Source of the DNA: Methanobrevibacter arboriphilus JCM 13429 = DSM 1125
GTDB taxonomy: Archaea > Methanobacteriota > Methanobacteria > Methanobacteriales > Methanobacteriaceae
Assembly: GCF_002072215.1 (NCBI RefSeq)
Contig: NZ_JXMW01000014.1
Location: 1 to 42,922, forward strand
Direction: 5' to 3'
Length of the DNA: 42,922 nucleotides
Position numbers and translations under genes: made by a program
The notes under the pieces: generated by a model
The model's database searches: none
What the model was told of the DNA's origin: nothing
Seen by the model: only the letters and a program-made list of their open reading frames with translations
In this document: one piece after another, positions 1 through 9,138 of the stretch
Numbering within the stretch: position 1 is the first letter of the stretch
Layout: the number at the start of each line of letters is the position of its first letter

Positions 1-192
1 TAAAAGTATTAATAATTATTTTAATAATTATTATTTACTAATATTATTTTATTTTAATGTTATTTTAAGTAAAATAATACTTGATATAATATTATTTAAT
101 GGAATACTATTTAATGGAATATTATTAATGGAATACTGTTTAATAGAATAATATTAAATATAATAATTTATTAAAGCTTACTATGTGATAAA
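1..192. repeat. AT-rich leader with short tandem repeat
   Basis: No gene is visible at the left edge. Positions about 95-150 hold roughly four degenerate copies of a 14-15 bp unit close to TTTAATGGAATACTA, just upstream of the arginine decarboxylase gene. No clear Shine-Dalgarno or single convincing TATA box can be chosen in this stretch. Confidence 0.6.
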
Positions 193-657
193 ATGAAGGT
201 TGCTATTGTATCTGGAAAGGCAGAAGGTCCAACTAAACTCAATTCATTTGATAATGCGTTAATTGAAGCAGGTATAGGTGATGTTAATTTAATTAAAGTT
301 TCTAGTATGTTAGAAAAAGAAACTAAAGTATGTTTACTTCCAAAATTAAAAGCAGGAGCTATGGTTAATTGTGTATTAGCTACAATAAGCTCAGATAAAA
401 AAGGAGATTTAATTTCTTCTGCTATAGCTATAGCTATTGGAGATAATCTTGGTTGTGTTGTTGAAAATTCAGGGATTAATAAATCTCCTGAAGAGATTAT
501 TAAAGAAGCTAAAGAAATGGTTACTTATATGATGGATATTCGTAATGAAACAATCAATGAATTAATTATAGAAGAAATTAATCATACTGTTGAGGAATTA
601 GGTACTGTTGTTGCTTCAGTTGTTTATTTAAACGATGAAATTATTGATAATAATTAA
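193..657 (+). CDS. pdaD: pyruvoyl-dependent arginine decarboxylase
   Basis: Cytosolic enzyme that converts arginine to agmatine, the first step of archaeal polyamine synthesis and the source of agmatine for modification of tRNA-Ile2. The 154 residues match the family's size (about 150-165). The self-cleavage site is seen as ATISSDKKG: chain cleavage between Ser66 and Ser67 should give the beta chain and a pyruvoyl group on the alpha chain. Glu91 in GCVVENSG is in the place of the family's catalytic glutamate (alignment by eye). The N-terminal segment with NSFDNALIEAGIGDVNLI is also typical. The ATG at 193 has only a weak ribosome site. It stands alone, followed by a 326 bp spacer. Nothing is missing. 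Confidence 0.93.
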   Translation: MKVAIVSGKAEGPTKLNSFDNALIEAGIGDVNLIKVSSMLEKETKVCLLPKLKAGAMVNCVLATISSDKKGDLISSAIAIAIGDNLGCVVENSGINKSPEEIIKEAKEMVTYMMDIRNETINELIIEEINHTVEELGTVVASVVYLNDEIIDNN

Positions 658-983
658 AATCAATGGATTTATATTTAATATTTTATATAAATAATAATTA
701 TTATAAATAAAAATTAATATTAATACAAATAATAAATATATTAATATAAATAATAAATTTATCCATACAAATAATAAATTTATCATTGTAAATAATAGTT
801 AATATTTAAATAACTAACAATTTATTATTATAAATAAGAATTAGTACTGTAAATAACATTTAATATTATAAATAACATTATTATAAATAATATTAAGTAT
901 TATAAAGAATAATTATTAATTAAAACATTTTTAAAAGGATTTTAAGAAGAATTTCTTTTAAAAAGGATTTATGGTGCAATAAA
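658..983. repeat. AT-rich spacer with degenerate repeats
   Basis: A 326 bp non-coding stretch. It contains degenerate iterations of an AATAATAAATTTATC-like word (about 720-800) and of ATTATAAATAACATT-like words (about 825-900). No ORF with a ribosome site and no strong hairpin was seen. The end of it, about 960-983, is the leader of the next gene. Confidence 0.55.
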
Positions 984-2957
984 ATGAATAAAAAAGACAT
1001 TGATTTATGTGAAAATATTTCCAATAAGATAATTGAAAATGTTGAAAAAAAGATTAAGGAGCATGTTGGAAATAATAAATCTGGTGAATTTGTTAAAATG
1101 GGTGCTGATGGAACACCTACTTCTTTTATTGATTTAATTGCTGAAAAAGAGGTTATAAAAGTATTAAAAAACACTAATTTTACTTCTATTTTGATCAGTG
1201 AAGAAATAGGGGAATTAAAAATTGGTGATGGTAGTGTAAAGAATATTAATGTATCTGATGAATTAAAAAGAGTTTATAATTCTAAAAATAAATCAGGCTT
1301 AATTAATTCAGATTTAAATGAATCAAGTTTAAATAACTTAGATTTAAATAAATCATGTTTAATTAATTCAGATTTAAATGAATCAAGTTTAAATAACTTT
1401 GATTTAGATAATCCTAGATTTATATTTCTTGTTGATCCACTTGATGGAACAAGTAATGCTATAAAAAATATATCTGCTTATGGAATCTCTATAGCTGTTG
1501 CTCTGGTTAATAAGGAATATGTTTCTCTCGATGATATTGAGCTAGGTTTTATTAAAAATTTTGCTAGTGGAGATTATTATCATGCAGTTAAAGGAAAAGG
1601 GGCTTGGCTAAACAATAAAAAGATGACCCCTAATTCTGAAACTAATATCAATAATTTATCCATAGGGGCTTTTGTTAAAAACAATAGCTATGGAGTTTTT
1701 AATCTAATAAAAAAAGTAAGAAGAATGAGAATTTTAGGTTCTGTTGTTCTAGAATTAGCTTATATAGCTAATGGTAAATATGATGTGTTTATTGATATGA
1801 GAGGAAGTAGGATAATAGATATTGCTGCTTCGATGCTGATAGCTAGCGAATCTGGTGCGGTTATCACTGATGAAAATGGAAATAAATTAAAAAAGAGATT
1901 AAGTATCTCTGAAAAAGCTATTGTCATTGGTTCAAGCAATTCTAAACTACATAAAAAGATAATAAACACTATAAACAATAATAAATCATTTGATATTAAA
2001 AGAGTTGGAATTGTAAGTCGATTAGATAAGATTGAAGCTGTTTTATTCTCAGCTAAACTTATACAATTTTTAGATAGTCATAATATAGATATATCAATTG
2101 AAAATTCACTAGCTAAAAAATTATCCGAGCTCAATATGGATGAATCTACTCTTGATGAGAATATAGCTAAAATTTCTAAATATAGTGAAGGTATAGCTAA
2201 TGAATTGCATGGTTTAACTTTTAAAGATGATTATTATAGGTATGCAACAAATATTAAAGAATTTGATGTTGACATGGTAATAACACTTGGTGGTGATGGA
2301 ACTCTTTTAAGAGGTCAAACCAAGCTAAGTAATAGTGAAATTCCTATTTTGGGGATTAATCTAGGGACTGTTGGATTTTTAACAGAATTAGATATTGAAA
2401 ATTCTTTTAAAAAGATTGATACTATTCTTAAAGGTGAATATTTTAAGGAAAAAAGAACTCAACTGAAAGTTTCTCATGGAAAAGAACTTTTTACAGCATT
2501 AAACGAAGTTGTGATAATGACTGAAAAACCAGCAAAAATGTTGAATTTTGAAGTTAGAGTGGATGGTGAGATTGTAGAGGAATTTAGGGCCGATGGACTT
2601 ATATTATCTACTCCTAGTGGTTCAACTGCTTATTCTATGTCTGCAGGAGGCCCTATTGTAGATCCAAAAGTTGGGGCTTTTATTATAATTCCAATATGTC
2701 CATATAAATTAGGTTTAAGGCCATTCGTTGTTTCTGATAAAAGCGAAATCAAAGTTAAGCTTCTTAAAAAAGGTAAAAAAGCTGTTCTTGTTATGGATGG
2801 TCAAGTTAGCCAAGAAATTGACGATTCTGAAGAATTAAGATTTGTAAGATCTGAAAATGATGTTTGTTTTATTAGAACAACTGATAAATACTTTTATCAA
2901 AAAGTTAAAGAAAAGTTAACTGAAGGTGGGTCAGGTTCAGATAGAGTTTGTTTTTAG
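984..2957 (+). CDS. bifunctional inositol-phosphatase-family phosphatase / NAD kinase
   Basis: A two-domain cytosolic enzyme like MJ0917 of Methanocaldococcus (NADP phosphatase/NAD kinase). Residues 1-335 form an IMPase/FBPase-type domain with metal-binding motifs ISEEIGE (71-77), DPLDGTSN (151-158) and IIDIAASM near 271. Residues about 340-650 form an NAD kinase domain with GGDGTLLRG (from 436), LGINLGTVGFLTEL and the SGSTAYSMSAGGP signature (around 545-557). One protein could therefore both make NADP and remove phosphate from NADP or sugar/inositol phosphates. Oddity: residues about 96-145, between the SEE and DPLDG motifs, are a low-complexity insert built of five-residue units such as SDLNE-SSLNN, absent from the core fold. 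At 657 residues it is longer than the MJ0917 type, mainly because of this insert. Confidence 0.92.
   Translation: MNKKDIDLCENISNKIIENVEKKIKEHVGNNKSGEFVKMGADGTPTSFIDLIAEKEVIKVLKNTNFTSILISEEIGELKIGDGSVKNINVSDELKRVYNSKNKSGLINSDLNESSLNNLDLNKSCLINSDLNESSLNNFDLDNPRFIFLVDPLDGTSNAIKNISAYGISIAVALVNKEYVSLDDIELGFIKNFASGDYYHAVKGKGAWLNNKKMTPNSETNINNLSIGAFVKNNSYGVFNLIKKVRRMRILGSVVLELAYIANGKYDVFIDMRGSRIIDIAASMLIASESGAVITDENGNKLKKRLSISEKAIVIGSSNSKLHKKIINTINNNKSFDIKRVGIVSRLDKIEAVLFSAKLIQFLDSHNIDISIENSLAKKLSELNMDESTLDENIAKISKYSEGIANELHGLTFKDDYYRYATNIKEFDVDMVITLGGDGTLLRGQTKLSNSEIPILGINLGTVGFLTELDIENSFKKIDTILKGEYFKEKRTQLKVSHGKELFTALNEVVIMTEKPAKMLNFEVRVDGEIVEEFRADGLILSTPSGSTAYSMSAGGPIVDPKVGAFIIIPICPYKLGLRPFVVSDKSEIKVKLLKKGKKAVLVMDGQVSQEIDDSEELRFVRSENDVCFIRTTDKYFYQKVKEKLTEGGSGSDRVCF
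1290..1409 (+). repeat. 60-bp tandem duplication inside the phosphatase domain
   Basis: Two copies of a 60 bp unit (about 1290-1349 and 1350-1409) differ at only a few positions. They are in frame and encode two 20-residue blocks, each made of four pentapeptides with Leu at the centre (for example SGLIN, SDLNE, SSLNN, LDLNK). The pattern resembles pentapeptide repeats, but only eight are present. Confidence 0.85.
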
Positions 2958-2971
2958 TTTCAATAGTTGGA

Positions 2972-3088
2972 TTAATTAGCTGTGTTTTAATTAGCTATGT
3001 TTAATTAGCTGTGTTTAATTAGCTGTGTTTAATTAGCTGTGTTTTAATTAGCTATGTTTAATTGATTATAGTTTAATTGGTTATGTTA
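2972..3088. repeat. tandem repeat, about 15 bp unit
   Basis: Seven to eight copies of a 15-16 bp unit close to TTAATTAGCTGTGTT fill most of the 169 bp spacer between the NAD kinase fusion and the Mur-ligase gene. Copies in the middle are nearly exact and those at the right end decay (TTAATTGATTATAGT). It is non-coding. Confidence 0.9.
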
Positions 3089-3126
3089 TTGTATATTTTT
3101 ATAGATTATTTTTGGTTTTGTTAAAC

Positions 3127-5016
3127 ATGGATGTATTGATTATTGATTTAACTCATGGTGGAGTTAAAATTGCAATTGGTATTAAAAAATTAGGACTATT
3201 TAATAATATTACTGCTTATGATATTTACAATACTTTAAAAGAGGAAGAGACGAATTTGCTTGAGTTTCATAATATAAATATTATAAATAATCAAAATGAT
3301 ATTATTGATTACTTTAATAGTTTAAACATTAGTAATTCAAATAATACTGATATATTAATAGTTAATCCTATTCATTCTCCTTTTAAAGTTCCTGATATTA
3401 ATAATTTTAAGAATAATACTATTAATAACAATACTAATGATATCAATAATAATATTAACAATAATATCAATAATAATATCAACAATATTATTAACAATAA
3501 TATAAAAAATAATATTAAAAGTAATATTAATAATATTAATAGTAGTGTTAATAATAATCTCAATAATAGTATTAATAATATTGATATTCATAATATTCAT
3601 GATAATTATAATCATAATTATAATGATTCTGTTGGTATTTCTGTAAATGAGATAACTCATCATAAAGCAGTTGAATTAATTTTAAATGAGTGGAAAAGAG
3701 ATATAGCTACTAAAAATATTCCTGTTGTTGAAGTTACTGGTGTTAAAGGTAAAACTAGTGTTGTAGCTATGCTTAAAGAGATTTTACTTAACAAGAATCC
3801 TCTTTTTTTAAGCAGTCTTGGGTCTTGTTTTTATAAAAATGGTAAAAAAATAACTTTAAAAAAGAACATTAGTATAACTCCTGCAAGCATATTAGAAACC
3901 ATAAACATGGCTAAAACAGTTGATAATTCTGATTGTGTAAAAATTGATGATTTAACTAAAACTAATAATTTAAGCACTGATTTTTGCAATGATATGGGAT
4001 ATGGTGCTTGTATTTTTGAAAGTTCATTGGGAGTTACTGGATTAGGTGATGTTGGTGTATTAACTAACCTTGTAGAAAATTATCCTATAGCTAAAAATAC
4101 TTCAAATGCAAGAAATGCAAAAAAACAAGTTTTTGATTGTGATATAGTTGTTATTGAAAAAGAAACATTAGATGATTATTACATTGGATTTGAACATGAT
4201 GGAAATGATTATAAATTTAAAAATGTTCTATCTAAATCTAATACTTTCAGTTTATACAATGATTCTTCTAATGTAAATGTTGATACTGTTGATTATGGAT
4301 TAAATAATACTTTTATTGAGATATCTTATAAAAATATAAAGACTGTTTCTGGTGAGAATATCTCAGGATCATTGTCTATCGATACTTTTGCTCCAGGAAA
4401 ACACCATGTTTCAAACGTTTTATGTGCTGTTACTGTTTCTTTATCATTAGGTCTTAGTACGAATGATATTAAAAATGGTTTAGCTAATTTTAATGGTATT
4501 AAAGGAAGAACTTCACTAAAAAAAGAAAATGGATCTATTATTATTGAGGAAATTAATCCTGGAATTAACACAAAAGCTATTGAAAGCTCTATCAAAATGA
4601 TTAGTGATTTAAGTGATTATACTATTATTTTAGGAGGCAAATATGGTGTTACTTGTGAAGAAATTGATGAAAATAGTGTAGCTACTCTCCTAGATAATTT
4701 TTTAGATAAATCAAAGATCATGAATAAAAATGAAATAAGTAAAATTGAAATGAATAAAGATAAAAGGGATGAATCTAAAATAACTCAATCTAAAATGAAT
4801 AAAGATGAGATGAATGAAGCTGAAATATGTAAAGATACAGATAGCTGGTTTGATTTAATATTAACTGATGATTTAGGGATTGAAATAGAAAAAAAGATGT
4901 CGAATAATGTTGAAGTTATTAAAAATCCTATTGAAGCTCAAAAAAAAGTTATATCTAATAATAAGAATATTCTTTTTATTTATCGTTCTAATTATTCTCA
5001 AATAAACAAAAGATAA
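3127..5016 (+). CDS. cfbE: probable coenzyme F430 synthetase, Mur ligase family
   Basis: A Mur-ligase-family ATP-dependent amide ligase. It has the P-loop GVKGKTS at residues 205-211, a central domain with AIFESSLGVTGLGDVGVLTN, and a C-terminal domain with NFNGIKGRTS and EEINPGINTKAIESS. The N-terminus MDVLIIDLTHGGVKIA is what I associate with CfbE, which builds the carbocyclic ring precursor of F430 on the Ni-tetrapyrrole during methyl-CoM reductase cofactor synthesis. This product name is from memory of the family, not a search. An alternative is another Mur-like ligase, for example one for pseudomurein. ATG 3127 is preferred over an upstream TTG at 3112. Two inserts inflate it to 629 residues: an Asn/Ile-rich tract (about 92-168) and a Lys/Met/Glu/Asp-rich tract (about 530-575). 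Confidence 0.72.
   Translation: MDVLIIDLTHGGVKIAIGIKKLGLFNNITAYDIYNTLKEEETNLLEFHNINIINNQNDIIDYFNSLNISNSNNTDILIVNPIHSPFKVPDINNFKNNTINNNTNDINNNINNNINNNINNIINNNIKNNIKSNINNINSSVNNNLNNSINNIDIHNIHDNYNHNYNDSVGISVNEITHHKAVELILNEWKRDIATKNIPVVEVTGVKGKTSVVAMLKEILLNKNPLFLSSLGSCFYKNGKKITLKKNISITPASILETINMAKTVDNSDCVKIDDLTKTNNLSTDFCNDMGYGACIFESSLGVTGLGDVGVLTNLVENYPIAKNTSNARNAKKQVFDCDIVVIEKETLDDYYIGFEHDGNDYKFKNVLSKSNTFSLYNDSSNVNVDTVDYGLNNTFIEISYKNIKTVSGENISGSLSIDTFAPGKHHVSNVLCAVTVSLSLGLSTNDIKNGLANFNGIKGRTSLKKENGSIIIEEINPGINTKAIESSIKMISDLSDYTIILGGKYGVTCEEIDENSVATLLDNFLDKSKIMNKNEISKIEMNKDKRDESKITQSKMNKDEMNEAEICKDTDSWFDLILTDDLGIEIEKKMSNNVEVIKNPIEAQKKVISNNKNILFIYRSNYSQINKR
3400..3630 (+). repeat. in-frame AAT/ATT microsatellite-like tract
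   Basis: About 230 bp of imperfect AATAATATTAAC-type repeats inside the Mur-ligase gene encode an Asn/Ile-rich stretch of roughly 75 residues just before the P-loop domain. The reading frame is kept through it. The reverse-strand open frames here are mirror artefacts of the repeat. Confidence 0.88.
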
Positions 5017-5324
5017 TTTTTTAATTTTTTTGTTATAATACTCTTATTATAATACTTTTATTTAATACTCTTATTATAATGCCCTCATTATGATACTTTT
5101 ATTTTTTATTTATTTTTATATAATTGTATTTCATAATATCTCATCTATTCCTTAGTTACTTATTATTTATTATTTAAAAATTATGAAAAATATATTAAAT
5201 TCTAAATACATATAATAGAGTAATAAATTAAAATTAGCCATTTTATAATAATGATAGATAAGCTGATAATTTTTCCTTAAATTAAAAAATAATTCTTAAA
5301 TAGGTTCTTAAATGAGGTATTTTT
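5017..5324. other. AT-rich spacer, no gene
   Basis: A 308 bp stretch with degenerate repeats of a TTATAATACTCTTAT-like word (about 5032-5105) and no convincing ORF. A ribosome site GAGGT at 5314-5318 serves the ATPase gene that follows. Confidence 0.6.
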
Positions 5325-7535
5325 ATGGATGAGAAAGACAACCATAATAGAAACACTATGTCCAAAGAGAATATGGATCATGAAAATATGCATCATAAGA
5401 ATATGGATGAAAACCATGAACATATGAATCATGAGCATATGAACCATGGTGATATGGATAATATGGATCATGAGCATATGGATCATGGTGATAGTGGTGA
5501 TATGGATCATGAGCATATGGATCATGGTGATAGTGGTGATATGGGTCATGAACATATGGATCATGCTGGAATGGGTATGATGGATATGGAAGACCTTAAG
5601 AAAAAGTTTTGGGTTTCTTTAATTTTAACAATTCCAACCATATTATTATCTCCAATGATGGGAATGGAAATGCCTTTTCAAATTAGCTTTCCAGGTTCAT
5701 ATTGGCTTGTTTTGGTTGTAGGGTCTATAATATATTTTTATGGAGGTCAACCTTTTTTCACTGGTTCAAAGGAAGAACTAAGAAATAAAAAACCTGCAAT
5801 GATGACTTTAATATTTATGGGAATTACAGTAGCTTATTTTTATAGTCTTTATTCTGTTTTCGCAAATAATATATTTCATGTGCATCCTATGGTTCATGAT
5901 TTTTTCTGGGAATTAGCTACTTTAATAGATATAATGTTACTTGGACATATAATAGAGATGAATTCAATAATGAGTGCAGGTTCTGCACTTAATAAATTAG
6001 CTAAATTGCTTCCTAAAAAGGCTCATAAACTTGAAAATGGGAAAATTATCGATGTTGATGTCGATAAATTAAAAGAAAATGATGTAGTTGAAGCGAGGGC
6101 TGGAGAGAAGATTCCTGCAGATGGAATTGTTATTAGGGGTAATACAAGTATTAATGAGTCTATGGTAACTGGTGAGTCTAAACAAATAACGAAAGATGTT
6201 AATAGTAAAGTTATTGGAGGTTCGGTTAATGGAGAAGGAAATGTACAAATTAAAATAACCGGTACTGGGGAAACAAGTTATCTAGCTCAAGTACAAAAAT
6301 TGGTTTCTGAAGCTCAAAAAGAACAATCAAAAAGAGAAACAATGGCAGATATTATTGCAAGAACATTATTTTATGTAGCTATTATCTTAGGGATAATTTC
6401 TTTTACTTCTTGGTATTTTGTAGAAAACATTAGTGTTGCATTTTCTGTAGCTGTCACTGTTCTTGTTATCGCTTGTCCACATGCATTAGGATTAGCTATA
6501 CCTCTTGTAGTAGCTAGGAGTACTTCTATTGGAGCTAACAATGGACTTTTATTTAGAAATAGGACTTCGTTTGAACAAGTTAAAAAGTTAAAATATGCTT
6601 TGATGGATAAAACAGGTACATTGACTGAAGGGAACTTTAAAGTAACTAATTATGGAAGTTTAAAAGATGATATTGCTGATGAAACTATTTTGGAAATAGC
6701 TGCTGGATTAGAAGATGGATCTAATCATCCATTAGCTATAGGCATATTATCTAAAGCAAAAGAAAAAGAATTAAATTATGAAAGAGCACATAATACTTAT
6801 CAAAAAACTGGAATTGGCTTAACTGGTGAGATTAGTGGTGAAGAATTTAAAATAGTATCTGTAACCTATTTAGATAAAAAAAGTATATCTTATGATAAAT
6901 CAAAATTTAAAAAGCTTGCAGAAAGTGGTAATTCTATTAGCTATCTTTTAAATAAGAATAATGATCTTTTGGGTTTTATTTCTCAAGGTGATGAAATTAA
7001 ATCAGAATCTAAAATAATGATTGATTCTCTTAAAAAACGTAATATTATACCTGTTATGCTTACAGGGGATAATGAAGAAACTGCAAATTTAGTTGCTAAA
7101 AAATTAGAAATTCAAAATGTTTTTGGGAAGCTTCTTCCAGAAGATAAAGAAAAGATAGTTAAAAAGTATCAGAAATCTGGATTTACTGTAATGATGATTG
7201 GTGATGGTGTAAATGATGCACCAAGTTTGGTAGCAGCAGATATTGGAGTGGCTATAGGTTCAGGAACTGATGTAGCTATTGATTCTGCTGATGTTATATT
7301 GGTAAAAAGTAATCCTTTGGATATTATTAAATTTTTAGATTTAGGAGGTAAAACAACAAGAAAGATGAATGAAAATCTTGTTTGGGGTGCTGGATACAAT
7401 GTAATTGCATTACCATTGGCTGCAGGAATTTTAGCTCCTTTTGGTTTTATGCTTAATCCACTTATTGGAGCTGTATTAATGTCTTTAAGTACAATTTTAG
7501 TTGCTATTAATGCAATGTTATTGAAGGACATTTGA
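5325..7535 (+). CDS. copB: P-type copper-transporting ATPase, CopB (IB) type
   Basis: Membrane ATPase that exports a heavy-metal cation. All core P1B motifs are present: TGES at 282-285, the transmembrane metal motif CPHALGL (Cys384-Pro-His386), the phosphorylated Asp428 in DKTGTLTEG, and GDGVNDAP from 626. The CPH motif is that of the CopB subgroup (Cu/Ag), unlike CPC in CopA. The first about 85 residues are a His/Met/Asp-rich metal-binding tail made of a repeated 13-residue unit (DHEHMDHGDSGDM). No CXXC heavy-metal domain is present, as usual for CopB. The start has a GAGGT site seven bases upstream. It sits between a probable F430 gene and hemC, which may be chance. The metal could differ from Cu, but the motif favours Cu. 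Confidence 0.9.
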   Translation: MDEKDNHNRNTMSKENMDHENMHHKNMDENHEHMNHEHMNHGDMDNMDHEHMDHGDSGDMDHEHMDHGDSGDMGHEHMDHAGMGMMDMEDLKKKFWVSLILTIPTILLSPMMGMEMPFQISFPGSYWLVLVVGSIIYFYGGQPFFTGSKEELRNKKPAMMTLIFMGITVAYFYSLYSVFANNIFHVHPMVHDFFWELATLIDIMLLGHIIEMNSIMSAGSALNKLAKLLPKKAHKLENGKIIDVDVDKLKENDVVEARAGEKIPADGIVIRGNTSINESMVTGESKQITKDVNSKVIGGSVNGEGNVQIKITGTGETSYLAQVQKLVSEAQKEQSKRETMADIIARTLFYVAIILGIISFTSWYFVENISVAFSVAVTVLVIACPHALGLAIPLVVARSTSIGANNGLLFRNRTSFEQVKKLKYALMDKTGTLTEGNFKVTNYGSLKDDIADETILEIAAGLEDGSNHPLAIGILSKAKEKELNYERAHNTYQKTGIGLTGEISGEEFKIVSVTYLDKKSISYDKSKFKKLAESGNSISYLLNKNNDLLGFISQGDEIKSESKIMIDSLKKRNIIPVMLTGDNEETANLVAKKLEIQNVFGKLLPEDKEKIVKKYQKSGFTVMMIGDGVNDAPSLVAADIGVAIGSGTDVAIDSADVILVKSNPLDIIKFLDLGGKTTRKMNENLVWGAGYNVIALPLAAGILAPFGFMLNPLIGAVLMSLSTILVAINAMLLKDI
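5466..5570 (+). repeat. 39-bp coding tandem repeat, metal-binding tail
   Basis: About two and a half copies of a 39 bp unit beginning GATCATGAGCATATGGATCA encode the His/Met-rich N-terminal tail of the CopB-like ATPase. A looser 12-15 bp periodicity (HEHM) extends upstream to about 5395. Confidence 0.85.
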
Positions 7536-7609
7536 GGATATTTATTAAAAAATTATTATTTCAGTTAATTATTATTTTAATGAAAAAATTTATATCAACA
7601 TAAAAATAT

Positions 7610-7716
7610 ATTATTTATAAAATATCTGATTTTATAAAGCTAAAGACGAAGTTTTTATTATTTATAAAAATTTTTTATTTTTATAAGTTTAAAAATGAAG
7701 TTTTTATTATTTATAA
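7610..7716. repeat. dispersed double-hairpin element (copy and partial copy)
   Basis: A full copy at 7610-7667 and a 3' partial copy at 7677-7716 lie in the 254 bp spacer between copB and hemC. Each is related to the element at 32401-32459. The first half forms an ATAAAATA-TCT-GATTTTAT stem. The second half forms an AAAAAT-GAA-GTTTTT-type stem. Both are followed by TATTATTTATAA. It could be a transcription terminator or an old non-coding mobile repeat. Confidence 0.7.
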
Positions 7717-7789
7717 ATTTTTTTTATTTGTGTTTATCGGATTATTATTTATTTTAATTACAATTCTTTTTTGAATTGGGGATGATTTA

Positions 7790-8659
7790 TTGATTGTTGG
7801 AACTAGAGGTAGTGAACTTGCTTTAACACAGACAAATTATATTAGAAATCGTTTGTTTGATTTGACAAATAATGAGGTTGAAACTAAAATCATAAAGACT
7901 ACTGGTGATAAAATAACCACTTCTCAACTCTATAATATGGATTCTAAAGGACTTTTTACAAAAGAGTTAGATAGGGCTGTTTTAGAGGAAGAAGTAGATT
8001 TTGCAGTTCATAGTTTAAAAGATGTTCCAACTGAACTTAATGAAGATCTTGAAATAGCTGCAGTTCCAATAAGAGAGTCTCCAAATGAGGTTTTAGTCTC
8101 AAATTATTCTTGGGAGGATCTTAAAAAGGGTTCAACTTTAGGGACTAGTAGTTTAAGGAGAGAAGCTTTTTGTAATATGTATGAAAAAGGGCTTGAATTG
8201 AAACCTATTAGGGGAAACATTGGAACTCGTGTTGAAAAAGTTTTAGATGGTGAAGTTGATGCTACTATAATGGCAGAAGCTGGTTTAAATAGATTAGGTC
8301 TTACAAAATGTATTAAAAATAGATTTTCTCTTGATTATTTAACTCCTCCTGCTGGTCAAGGTGCTTTAGCCATAATAACTAGGAAAGATTCTCTGGCTAA
8401 AAACACTATACGAAAATTGAATCATCATGAATCAGAACAAGAAGTTTTAGCAGAAAAAACCGTTCTTAAAGAATTAGGTATTGGATGTCAATGGCCTTTA
8501 GGATCAATAGCTAGAGTAAATGGAAATGAATTAAGTCTTTATTCTATATTATTGACTCAAAAAGGAGAAATACTTCATAAAGCTAAGCTTAAATCTCCTA
8601 TTGGTGAAGCTGAGGATTTAGGTAAAAAGCTTGCTAATGATATGAAAGAATTTATTTAA
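7790..8659 (+). CDS. hemC: hydroxymethylbilane synthase (porphobilinogen deaminase)
   Basis: Cytosolic tetrapyrrole enzyme that joins four porphobilinogen units, upstream of siroheme, cobalamin and F430. The sequence begins MIVGTRGSELALTQTN as in the family. It carries the conserved VDFAVHSLKDVPT and RRGNIGTR-like segments (KPIRGNIGTRVEKV) and the dipyrromethane-cofactor cysteine Cys233 in LGIGCQWPLGS. The length of 289 residues is normal. The start is TTG, with GGGGATGA just upstream acting as the ribosome site. The out-of-frame ATG at 7782 is not the start. It is a single gene with spacers on both sides. A probable F430 gene lies about 2.8 kb upstream, so the local context fits tetrapyrrole synthesis. 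Confidence 0.94.
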   Translation: MIVGTRGSELALTQTNYIRNRLFDLTNNEVETKIIKTTGDKITTSQLYNMDSKGLFTKELDRAVLEEEVDFAVHSLKDVPTELNEDLEIAAVPIRESPNEVLVSNYSWEDLKKGSTLGTSSLRREAFCNMYEKGLELKPIRGNIGTRVEKVLDGEVDATIMAEAGLNRLGLTKCIKNRFSLDYLTPPAGQGALAIITRKDSLAKNTIRKLNHHESEQEVLAEKTVLKELGIGCQWPLGSIARVNGNELSLYSILLTQKGEILHKAKLKSPIGEAEDLGKKLANDMKEFI

Positions 8660-9138
8660 GATTAAGTTTATATGTCATCAAGTATAAGTTATAATTATAA
8701 TATTTAAATTATTATAAATACAGTATGGTCTAGAAATTAATATTATTTTAATATAAATTAATATTTCTTATATTAATTTCTATTTTTTTATTAATTTTGG
8801 ATTTAATATTGTTATTTTATTGCTGTTATTAATTATACGTTTGTTATACTTTAATTTATCCTATTATTTGTATATATCAATGTATTATTTATTATAATGG
8901 TTTTTTATTAGTTATATATAATAATTTTCAATATTTATAGTTTATTAGTTTATTAGTGGTATGATTTACAAATATTTGCTAATATTTTATAAATGTCTAC
9001 TAAAAATATTGGTAAATAAATATCAGTAAAGAAATATTGGTAAATTAGAAAACAAATATTGTAAAATATTGACTAAAAATGTTTAATTTAAAAGGATTAA
9101 TTTAAATGTTTTAGTTTTTGTAAAAATTGTTAAAATTG
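8660..9138. other. AT-rich spacer, no gene
   Basis: About 480 bp with no supported gene. A short ATG ORF right after hemC (8672) lacks a ribosome site. The right part (about 8960-9090) iterates AAATATTGGTAAA-like words. Confidence 0.55.

Noticed and set aside
3355-3663. Minus-strand open frames of about 100 and 63 residues, Ile/Asn- or Leu-rich
   Set aside because: They are mirror images of the AAT/ATT tract inside the Mur-ligase gene. They have no ribosome site and no complexity.
5277-5564. Minus-strand frame of 95 residues, Met/His/Ile-rich
   Set aside because: It is the reverse of the His/Met repeat of the CopB-type ATPase, and no ribosome site was seen.
8672-8708. Short ATG ORF directly behind hemC
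   Set aside because: About 11 codons with no ribosome site, in AT-rich DNA.
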